Source of the DNA: Butyrivibrio sp.
GTDB lineage: Bacteria; Bacillota; Clostridia; Lachnospirales; Lachnospiraceae
Length of the DNA stretch: 41,479 nucleotides
NCBI GenBank assembly: GCA_024694565.1
Contig: JAILJR010000234.1
Location: 1-41,479 of the forward strand
Direction of reading: 5' to 3'
A model generated the notes under the pieces. That model had not been told where the DNA came from. It saw only the letters and a list, made by a program, of their open reading frames with translations, and ran no database searches. Positions 35,041 to 41,479 of the stretch are shown here, in pieces. Both the position numbers and the translations under genes were made by a program. The stretch's first letter is position 1. The number at the start of each line of letters is the position of its first letter.

Positions 35041-35390
35041 TGCGAATATATACTTTAAAGGGTAAAGAAAAGGACAGCTTTGTGAAGGCTTTGCCGGATG
35101 ACACGGACCTGTCCGATTCTTTGATAATTGTTTCGGAAGATGATGAGGCGGAGGACTCTCCTGTTGTGGGACTTATGGTGCTTTCTGTGTCGGCACCGGC
35201 AGCATGGAGCCTGGATTATCTGATGGTAGCAGATAGCTACCGTCTTCGCGGCGTGGCGAAGAGTCTGATATCCTACGGAAATTTCTTATACAGATGATGG
35301 GAGGTCTTTTTCTGACCACAAGGATACTGGTGGAGGATGACAAGGAGGATTCTGAGACACTCATTGAACAGATTCCGTTTGCTTGGAAAT
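35040..35390 (+). pseudogene. GNAT N-acetyltransferase, frameshifted and cut
   Basis: The coupled ATG 35040 starts a GNAT domain with the acetyl-CoA motif VADSYRLRGVAKSLI at about residues 63-77. The frame stops at 35297; from 35294 another frame continues MMGGLFLTTRILVEDDKEDS, as expected of the fold, to a TGA at 35388-35390. A single missing base explains the shift. Beyond 35390 the sequence belongs to an unrelated, more AT-rich gene, so the 3' end of the acetyltransferase is lost. Confidence 0.7.
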
Positions 35391-36713
35391 GAAAAATGTG
35401 GGTCTTGGTCTGAATCTCCAAAATTTATTGGTGGGAAGGATGAATATTTATCAAAAATTCAATTGACAGACCACTGGGACCGATTAGATTGTGCGTTTTC
35501 AACTGAATATGCCTATAGACGTACAGATGATGAAATGATGGAAATGGCTGACTTGTTAAGTGTGCAAAAGGATATAAATAAGTGGAGGGAAATAAAAAAA
35601 GATCCGGAAAAGATGGCATATTATGAAAGTGCTTTTAAGGAAATGGCGATGAAGAATTATGAGGCCATATATGCAAGTATTGTCCGTATGTCCCAGACAA
35701 TAGGAATGCACGCCCTTTTACTGCATCCCGTAGACCTTATGCTTCAGGCAAATATTACCTTCAAAAGACTTCTTCAGGCAAACGTGGTTATTACTAATAT
35801 TACTCAGAAAAATAATCCTGAGCTGATAAAAAAACTTTTTGATGAGAACAACAAGGATGGGAGATACATCTGCGATGTTGATGATCTTGTGTTTCTTGGA
35901 GATGCATTTTCTACGATAAATTTCAAACTCACTTCTAATTATAATATGGTTAATTCTATCTATAGAGATGTTGTTGACAGGTATACTGATGAGGATTATT
36001 TCGGGTATGACGTCATAGATGCAGCGGAGAAGGAACAGGAGAAACTTGTTGAGGAATTAAATAAGGAGGGAAAAACGAAAGAGGCTGATGAAATCAATAA
36101 ACGTGATAAAGAAGAGATGATGAATTGGTATATTTCCATGCACCCGGAGCTGTTTTCCGAAGAGAATCTATTACGTAAGGATGGAGACGGGTCGTATGTT
36201 TTACAGAATGATATGGTAGACGGCATTGGTAAGATGATAAATACTGGCGGAGGGATTTTGAATCAACTGATTAAGTCTGATAAGGTACAAAAATTTTCCG
36301 AAGAGGAACTCAGGAAGTATGAGAACTCGTTGAAGAAAAGGAAGTTTTTTGCTCTGAGATGGCAAGATGCCAAACAGTTCATGGATGAAGTAAAGCAGAA
36401 TATAACGGATAAAGAGAATAGTATTAAGAAATGCGAAAAGGAAATCAAAGACTTAAAGAATAGTCAACAGATGGATGAAAAACAGAAGGAGACAATAGCA
36501 TATAATGAAAAAGAAATTTTGAAATTACAAGAAGACTTAAAAAGTGATCAGGCGTTATTGAAATACTATGAAAAATTTGAAGAAAAATTTGAGAATGATC
36601 CGTATGCGCTAAATATGTTTAAAGACGGATTGGAAGAACTAAAGTATAAGGACGATAAAGGACAGGAACACTTTATTGATGCACAGGCGATATTCAAGGA
36701 TCTCTATCAATAG
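35391..36713 (+). pseudogene. 5'-truncated large coiled-coil protein
   Basis: A frame of about 440 residues without its own ribosome site. It reads GGKDEYLSKIQLTDHWDRLD, then LLLHPVDLMLQANITFKRLL, IYRDVVDRYTDEDYFGYDVI, and a C-terminal coiled coil (KENSIKKCEKEIKDLKNSQQ and following). It is not recognised. The open frame starts inside the acetyltransferase relic (ATG 35337), so only the C-terminal portion of a larger protein seems present. Base composition is visibly more AT-rich than the upstream operon, which suggests a separate origin. If translated from 35337, the product would begin with out-of-frame acetyltransferase codons. Confidence 0.55.
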
Positions 36714-36745
36714 GTTGAGATGAAGAATTTCTAATTCTATATGAG

Positions 36746-36787
36746 GGCAACAGCAGAATTATTATTATCTGCTGTTGCCATTTTATT
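36746..36787 (+). terminator. Rho-independent terminator
   Basis: A perfect 12-bp stem, GGCAACAGCAGA (36746-36757) with TCTGCTGTTGCC (36768-36779), is followed by ATTTTATT. Confidence 0.8.
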
Positions 36788-36840
36788 ATGGAAGGATGTG
36801 GTCCCGGGATATAGAAAATTCATAATTAAGGTTACAGTTG

Positions 36841-37028
36841 CGGCGACCTGCCCCGGCTGTGCATATTGCACAAGTAACTGAGCGGCCCTATGAGCTCGTC
36901 GGTACTTAGGCACCGTATTTTGGTGCCTTAGTACCGCTACGAAGCGAAAGGAGCGAAAGCGTGCCCGAAGTGATTGTACAATATGCACAGCCGGAGCCAG
37001 CCTGGCGAGCTTTTGTCGGGCAACTCAT
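36841..37028. repeat. Long palindromic repeat, copy D (reverse orientation)
   Basis: It has the same core as the other copies, read from the other strand, and ends at the right with module 1 in reverse (GAGCTTTTGTCGGGCAACTC). The central stem at 36899-36936 uses AGGCACC/GGTGCCT pairs, as in copy A. It lies between the coiled-coil protein terminator and the gene at 37075. Confidence 0.9.
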
Positions 37029-37074
37029 ATAAATGTAGTCTTATCGGAAAAATACTGCGAATCAGGGGATTAAT

Positions 37075-37461
37075 ATGATTGTTGAGATAAAGCCATCCTC
37101 GGCAGATGAACTACGGCGGTATCTGCCCGGGGAAAAAATAGAAGATATAAAAAATAAAACAAAGACAGGACTTGCTATATATACAGGAAATGATGACCTG
37201 TGCGGGGTGGCGGTATATTCAATTGCAGGACCTCTTTTTCAAGAGGAGGGTAATAATCTGTATCTGGAGGATCTGGTCAATCCCTGGAAGAGCAAGGTGC
37301 GTGATTATGATAAAGATGGGAATGCCTATACCAGACAGAAGACAAAAGGGGCTGATCCCGGCGGACTGATCCGGATGGAGCTCAGGGATTTTATACGGAC
37401 ATTCCACAATTTTTCATCTATTTACGCAAAAAATGACAATACAACGCTGAGTGGAGTATAA
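37075..37461 (+). CDS. Unknown protein, possible GNAT-like N-terminal fragment
   Basis: A protein of 128 residues starting MIVEIKPSSADELRRYLPGE. The first 60 residues (GLAIYTGNDDLCGVAVYSIA) resemble the opening strands of the GNAT-like proteins in this window. The second half (YLEDLVNPWKSKVRDYDKDG...) is not recognised, and the C-terminus looks abrupt. The ribosome site is weak (AGGGG about ten bases upstream). It may be a relic. Copy D lies just upstream, a strong bidirectional terminator just downstream. Confidence 0.45.
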   Translation: MIVEIKPSSADELRRYLPGEKIEDIKNKTKTGLAIYTGNDDLCGVAVYSIAGPLFQEEGNNLYLEDLVNPWKSKVRDYDKDGNAYTRQKTKGADPGGLIRMELRDFIRTFHNFSSIYAKNDNTTLSGV

Positions 37462-37534
37462 ACTTTTCTCAAAAAATATTTACCGCATCAAATACCAAAG
37501 CCTCAGCCTGACGCAGTGATCTTACGCAAAACAA

Positions 37535-37600
37535 GTGAAAAGAGTATAAGAACAGGGAGTCTGCCATGGTTGCAAACTCCCTGTTTTTATACCTTTTCAC
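37535..37600. terminator. Strong bidirectional terminator
   Basis: GTGAAAAG, TATAA and AACAGGGAGT pair with ACTCCCTGTT, TTATA and TTTTCAC, with small internal loops (about 22 pairs). It overlaps the stop of the minus-strand gene at 37597 and lies after the plus-strand gene ending at 37461. Confidence 0.85.
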
Positions 37601-38571
37601 TTTCTGAACACCACCCAGTTGTGCGACCAGGGGACTGGGAGGCCGAACAGTGTCACAACCCTGTCGGAAGCATTTCTGTACCAGGAATAATTCCAGCCGG
37701 CCCCCATGTCCATGTATATGGCATTGGTGACACCGAGTCTGTGGAGCTCTTCCATGAACTGATCAAAATGAAGCATGTTCACGGAATCTATTATGCAAAG
37801 ATGCCCGTTGAGCTCAGCCATCGTTCTGTAGCAGCGGGCCCTGGGTCTGTCAAAATTCATTACTTCCTTTTTGTCATGGATAAGTCCAAACTGCATGAAG
37901 CCGCTGCCGCCAAGGTCTGCGGCTTCTTTTATTGCCTCTGAAGGATTGTCGAACTCAAAAGAAAACCTGCCGTCAGCAAAGGTGAACGCAGCAAAGGCAT
38001 CCTTATTATATGGGCTCAGATAGAGCTCGCCGTTTACGGCATGGTCGCCCTCCACGTTTTCCTGCGTGAAATCAATGCTCACCTCATGCTGGAATGCTGC
38101 ACCGGAACACCAGGTTATGGAAGCATCGGATTTTGACGGCCTCTTCTGGCACACAAGATCGACCTTCGAATACTCGGGGAAAAACACATATACGGTACCT
38201 GTGTTATAGATTGTTGTCTTTTCCCCGGGGAGAATATCCTCTGATGCCATGGCAGAAGCGTCAATGCTCTCCGGAATAGCAATATGATATTGGGAAATAA
38301 GCCCCATGAAAATAAAGATAAATGCCGGTATGACAAATATTGATGATGCATAAAAAAGGCGGTACAGGACCTGTACAGGTTTGTACTTAAGCTTTTCCGG
38401 ACCCCAGAGGTAAATAAAGAGGGTCACCGACTGAATGACTGCAAGCCCCAGGTAAAATGCAAACAGAATGTTCAGCCACATCTGGGCAACAAAAAAGACG
38501 GTAAATGCACACAGCGACAAGAGTGTCATTGTCATCAGCCATATACCGGACAGACGTTTTTTCACATTCAT
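37597..38571 (-). CDS. Membrane protein with phosphodiester glycosidase-like domain
   Basis: A protein of 324 residues. The first 100 residues hold about three membrane helices (LMTMTLLSLCAFTVFFVAQM, FIPAF-type segments). The outside part (about 110-324) matches the phosphodiester glycosidase / NAGPA (DUF2233) family: RCYRTMAELNGHLCIIDS, then GVTNAIYMDMGAGWNYSWYR and an end SHNWVVFRK. The family removes sugars from sugar-phosphodiesters, as in the mammalian uncovering enzyme; bacterial substrates may be wall or capsule polymers. ATG 38571 overlaps the upstream gene's stop (ATGA), so the two are coupled. An AAGGAG lies about 14 bases upstream. Confidence 0.8.
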   Translation of the reverse strand: MNVKKRLSGIWLMTMTLLSLCAFTVFFVAQMWLNILFAFYLGLAVIQSVTLFIYLWGPEKLKYKPVQVLYRLFYASSIFVIPAFIFIFMGLISQYHIAIPESIDASAMASEDILPGEKTTIYNTGTVYVFFPEYSKVDLVCQKRPSKSDASITWCSGAAFQHEVSIDFTQENVEGDHAVNGELYLSPYNKDAFAAFTFADGRFSFEFDNPSEAIKEAADLGGSGFMQFGLIHDKKEVMNFDRPRARCYRTMAELNGHLCIIDSVNMLHFDQFMEELHRLGVTNAIYMDMGAGWNYSWYRNASDRVVTLFGLPVPWSHNWVVFRK

Positions 38572-39242
38572 CAGGTTTTACTCCTTTTCCTTTTTTCTCT
38601 TAAAAGCTCCTTGCGCAGAACCTTGAATAAGTCAAACTGAGACTCAATTGAGACAAACAACAGGAATATTGCCATGTCAGTAAGATACTGCAGCCCGTTT
38701 TTCCAAATGAGCGCTGATGAAAGCCCCAGCTTTGAGTTTGTAAGCAGCAAAAGGAGATACACCGCAAACTTAAAAATGATGGCAAGACGGTTAAATATGA
38801 CGTTTTCCGGATTGCCGCTCGATGCGTAGTTTATGATAAAGTGATTTATCGCTATGATGATGGTCAGAAGAAGGGACATACCTGCCGCTGCAAGATAAAG
38901 ACTTCCCTGAACACCCACCACAAGGTATGTGTCAAAATCCTGCTCTCCCCAAAGCCTTGCCAGTACCAGATAAGCCTCCTGGTACATGATACAGAACAGA
39001 ACACCTCCCATGAGCCCCTTGGCGACATCCCAGTCGTAGGACTTAAAGGCAAACAGCATAGCCGCAGTGGTCACAAGCTTTATTACCAGTTCAAACACAG
39101 AGAAATAGTCCCATTCAATCCTAAAGAAAACAATGGATATCAGACCGGTTATCACCGCAAAAGCACATGTCCCCTCCATAAAGTGTTCATTTAAAAAAAT
39201 AGATTCCCGTTTTTTTTCAATATTCTTTTTTTCAATAGCCAT
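38571..39242 (-). CDS. Multi-pass membrane protein of unknown function
   Basis: A protein of 223 residues with about six helices (FAVITGLISIVFF, LVTTAAMLFAF, GVLFCIMYQEAYLVL, LLLTIIIAINHFII, FAVYLLLLLTNSKLG, MAIFLLFVSIES) and a very basic C-terminus (LREKRKRS). It is not recognised. The start M at 39242 (MAIEKKNIEKK) is chosen because the -10/-35 pair at 39347-39376 would place the transcript start near 39340, too close for the ATG at 39329. It is coupled to the glycosidase-like gene and is probably its membrane partner. Confidence 0.65.
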   Translation of the reverse strand: MAIEKKNIEKKRESIFLNEHFMEGTCAFAVITGLISIVFFRIEWDYFSVFELVIKLVTTAAMLFAFKSYDWDVAKGLMGGVLFCIMYQEAYLVLARLWGEQDFDTYLVVGVQGSLYLAAAGMSLLLTIIIAINHFIINYASSGNPENVIFNRLAIIFKFAVYLLLLLTNSKLGLSSALIWKNGLQYLTDMAIFLLFVSIESQFDLFKVLRKELLREKRKRSKT

Positions 39243-39346
39243 ATCCCAACATTTCAACTCCCCAAAAATCTGATGTACTGCATGAAAAGGCTGCTTCTCC
39301 GGGCTCCTTCCGGATGCAGCGGTCTTCAAAGGCGGTACATATTTTT

Positions 39347-39376
39347 ATTATACCTTAGTTTTTGCCTTTTTGTGAA
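39347..39376 (-). promoter_or_regulatory. Promoter of the minus-strand membrane pair
   Basis: On the minus strand: -35 TTCACA (39376-39371), an 18-base spacer, and -10 TATAAT (39352-39347). It matches consensus at all but one position. Confidence 0.75.
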
Positions 39377-39465
39377 ATTATGCCGTAAAAGCGTCGGAAT
39401 CGTATAAACCAGTCAAAGGGTCGGACTCACGACCGGTGATATGAGTTGAAACTATTTTTAATCAG

Positions 39466-39492
39466 TTCCGAAGTATCCTATGGCGATATAAT
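39466..39492 (+). promoter_or_regulatory. Promoter of the seven-helix protein gene
   Basis: A perfect -10 TATAAT lies at 39487-39492; the -35 TTCCGA at 39466-39471 is poor, with a 15-base spacer. A dyad, GGTCG-GACTCA-CGACC, lies upstream near 39419-39434. It is divergent from the minus-strand promoter. Confidence 0.5.
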
Positions 39493-39554
39493 GGAAATGA
39501 ATGTAAAATGGATTTAGAGAGTTTGAAAACTTGATTTTGGCTAAGAGGTAGATA

Positions 39555-40643
39555 ATGAGAAATGCCGTGGAATATCTTATTAAAACGATAATGTATGAGC
39601 AGACCGGGAATGACCTGATAGATGAAGCAATCTTTTACAGCTCCTTAGTTCTTGAGGGCGTAGCGGTAATTGCGATCATTCTGCTCATAGTGATGAATAA
39701 GCCGCTGCGGGAGCACAGGACTCCGGATAAGAAGCTGATCTTTTCGGAGTGTATACTGATTATCTGTCAGAATGTGATCCAGATGCTGCTTGTCCCTCTG
39801 ATCATGATTAATCGCCTTTGGGCAATACATACATTCAATATACTTCTGACGCTGACCGAACCACTCTATATGCTGAACATTCTGCAGTGGGTGGTGTGTG
39901 TTGACTTCTGTCTCTATCACAGTGAGGACCATTTAAGACGGCAGTATCGTCATTTTGCGATTCCAATCGTTATTGTTACGGCCCTGCAGCTTATCCATAA
40001 TATGTTGATATATTATGGAGTTGGCCCGGAGCTGTTATGGGGACAATCGGTCAACTTTGCGCAGATGGCAAAGCTTGCTGTGGAAATCGGGTATATCCTG
40101 TATGCGGTATATATTGTGAGAGAGTACAAAAAGACATCCAGGGAGCCCAGTTTTATTAGCCTGGAGGCATTTATCATTCCATTTGTGCTGGGAAGTCTTG
40201 TGAGGTATTATGATGCACCGCTGATGGCGCTTGGAATCATTCTGACCTACGTGGTGATCAGCAGGCGTGACAAGTATCTTGATATGGAAACGGGATTCTT
40301 CAACAGAGAATTTTTGAATTACAGAAGCAGCTATCGGGATCATAATAATTACACCGGCGGAAGCGGTATTCTGATTGATGCTGCAGGTCACGGCAAGAGT
40401 ATGGCGGCTATCCTCAAAGAGTTTAAGCCTGTTGGTGCAAATGTCTTCGTACTGGGAAAGGATTTGTTCCTGATTATGAGTGAGGCCCTCAGAGGCTCGG
40501 CGCTCAAGATGGCTGCGGCGACGATCAGGGAGGCGGCCGAGACGGCAGATGAGCCATATTCACCTGGCATATCAACGGCTTCAAGGGGCAAAGAGGAGAG
40601 CGCAGTCCAATTTGCCAGAAGACTGACTGCCGGAAATATGTGA
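39555..40643 (+). CDS. Seven-helix membrane protein with degenerate GGDEF-like tail (paralogue)
   Basis: A protein of 362 residues with the same plan as the protein at 33188: about seven helices (AVIAIILLIVMNKPLR, VIQMLLVPLIMINRLW, FIIPFVLGSLVRYYDAPLMA), then DMETGFFNREFLNYRSSYRD at the place of the GGDEF linker and a short tail with no GGDEF motif (SGILIDAAGHGKSMAAILKE). It probably senses a signal in the membrane but lacks cyclase activity. ATG 39555 follows AGAGG. It is monocistronic, with a terminator after it. Confidence 0.75.
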   Translation: MRNAVEYLIKTIMYEQTGNDLIDEAIFYSSLVLEGVAVIAIILLIVMNKPLREHRTPDKKLIFSECILIICQNVIQMLLVPLIMINRLWAIHTFNILLTLTEPLYMLNILQWVVCVDFCLYHSEDHLRRQYRHFAIPIVIVTALQLIHNMLIYYGVGPELLWGQSVNFAQMAKLAVEIGYILYAVYIVREYKKTSREPSFISLEAFIIPFVLGSLVRYYDAPLMALGIILTYVVISRRDKYLDMETGFFNREFLNYRSSYRDHNNYTGGSGILIDAAGHGKSMAAILKEFKPVGANVFVLGKDLFLIMSEALRGSALKMAAATIREAAETADEPYSPGISTASRGKEESAVQFARRLTAGNM

Positions 40644-40654
40644 TAAAGTAAAAT

Positions 40655-40683
40655 GAGCCTTTCCTTTTGGAAGGGCTCTTTCC
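40655..40683 (+). terminator. Rho-independent terminator
   Basis: GAGCCTTTCC pairs with GGAAGGGCTC (10 bp, one G-U) around TTTT, followed by TTTCC. Confidence 0.7.
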
Positions 40684-40730
40684 AAGAGGTTTTGTAATAC
40701 AGGTAAATATTGGCAGCAGACAGGAACAGT

Positions 40731-41393
40731 ATGGGTGTCTTGGAAATGTTAAAAAGGATTGAAGATATCCGGTCTAAGGGGCTGGAGGGTAAACTTATAA
40801 GATTTGTTGTCATATTCGTCTTCTGTATCGGGGCTGCATTCCTTGCGGTCTCTTATATCCAGGTCTCACATCTTGGTGATGTGGTGGATGAAGAGAGCGA
40901 AAAACAGGCTTTGCTGGTGCAGGAGAGCGTCAGGGGAGCCATGGGGGCGCCCACGGTTGACTCTCTTTATTAGATGTCAATATGGGCGGCTGACAAGACC
41001 AATGATGAATTCTGGATATTTTATCATGATCTCAGGGGGCTTTCACACCAGGTCGAAAACGTCATCCGAAATCCGGAAAACTATGAAATGGCCGACCTTC
41101 AGCAGCCGCAGAAGCAAAATGCCGGGAAATATGTTCTTCAGATCCTTTACCCTGATGGCGCCGATAATGCAGATCCGGCAAGCGAGCAGATGCTGGGAAG
41201 ACTGAGCAATCTTTCTCCGCTGATGGAAGAGATTGTCAGAGGCAATGAGGGATATACTCTGGACTGCTGCATTGCAATGCCGGACGGAACCACAATTGTC
41301 CTTGATAATCTCTCTGATAAAAAGGTGGATGAAGAGGGAAATGCTGATACATACGATGCGTCTGTTCAAAGGATAACTTTTTTGTTATGGTAA
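40731..41393 (+). pseudogene. SpoIIE-type phosphatase sensor part, nonsense codon and truncated
   Basis: ATG 40731 starts MGVLEMLKRIEDIRSKGLEG, then a membrane helix (LIRFVVIFVFCIGAAFLAVS). A TAG at 40971-40973 interrupts the frame. The same frame goes on with DEFWIFYHDLRGLSHQVENV, GKYVLQILYPDG and CCIAMPDGTTIVLDN, an extracytoplasmic sensor domain seen in membrane PP2C/SpoIIE phosphatases. It ends at 41393 (TFLLW) without the second membrane helix, HAMP or phosphatase. The last 86 bases of the window (another frame, KKRINFRKKKLFDLL) may belong to a different gene. One substitution plus a truncation make it non-functional as read. Confidence 0.65.
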
Positions 41394-41479
41394 AGTCGGA
41401 TTTTGGATTAACGAGAAATGCATCCCGTTGATCAAGAAGAGAATCAATTTCAGAAAGAAGAAGCTGTTTGATCTGCTCA

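Noticed and set aside
36737..36988. Open frame on the minus strand inside repeat copy D (starting MHIVQSLRARFRS)
   Set aside because: Same reason as for copy C; it also runs through the terminator at 36746.

Overview
The window looks like accessory chromosome, or a secondary replicon, of an anaerobic Clostridia bacterium, most likely Lachnospiraceae close to Butyrivibrio. This is inferred from protein styles seen by eye: a VTC-DUF4956-CotH operon, many GGDEF and extracytoplasmic sensor proteins, a MIF-like tautomerase, a ferredoxin-fused aldo/keto reductase and a Nif11-like peptide, with strong AGGAGG ribosome sites and a low to moderate GC content. No database search was possible. I saw no rRNA, tRNA, CRISPR array, transposase or phage structural gene.

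Layout. 1-7.1 kb (+): a frameshifted sfsA tail, an aldo/keto reductase fragment, an ArsC/Spx-family protein, two coupled small unknown genes, an HD hydrolase, a chimeric relic of a tautomerase and a fructosamine kinase, an aldo/keto reductase-ferredoxin fusion, an intact tautomerase, an acylphosphatase and a DUF1284 protein. 7.2-10.8 kb (-): the CotH / DUF4956 / VTC membrane operon. 11-16.2 kb (+): an iron-ADH fragment, a Nif11-like peptide, a broken secreted protein, a YbjQ protein, a divergent DAACS-type symporter and a small helical protein. 16.3-19.1 kb: two divergent diguanylate cyclases, one frameshifted. 19.3-23.4 kb (+): a broken winged-helix/BTAD regulator, a sensor lacking its output module, a solute-binding lipoprotein and an MntP-ZIP fusion metal transporter. 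23.7-25.3 kb (-): an unknown lipoprotein. 25.3-31.4 kb (+): a broken unknown protein, the C-terminal part of an acyl-CoA synthetase, a phasin-like protein with a Lys/Ala tail, an alpha/beta hydrolase and a membrane-anchored carboxylesterase homologue without its nucleophile. 31.6-35.4 kb (+): a frameshifted Cache-MscS channel, a seven-helix protein with a degenerate GGDEF-like tail and two GNAT-like proteins, the second broken. 35.4-41.5 kb: a 5'-truncated coiled-coil protein, a small unknown protein, a minus-strand membrane pair that includes a phosphodiester glycosidase, a second seven-helix protein and a SpoIIE-type sensor with a nonsense codon.

Two things stand out. The first is gene erosion: at least twelve loci show single-base frameshifts, in-frame stops, truncations or chimeric joins. 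Most frameshifts are of the one-base-deletion type, so sequencing error must be excluded before each is called real. The second is a palindromic intergenic repeat family. It has four roughly 200-bp copies, two in each orientation, whose central stem shows compensatory changes, plus short solo modules matching the ends of the long copies. The copies sit between genes and next to gene relics.

The most unusual intact features are the single-ORF fusion of an MntP-type exporter to a ZIP-type transporter, and the acyl-CoA synthetase / phasin-like / esterase / pseudo-esterase cluster, which suggests an acyl-polymer or lipid-granule system that is now partly decayed.
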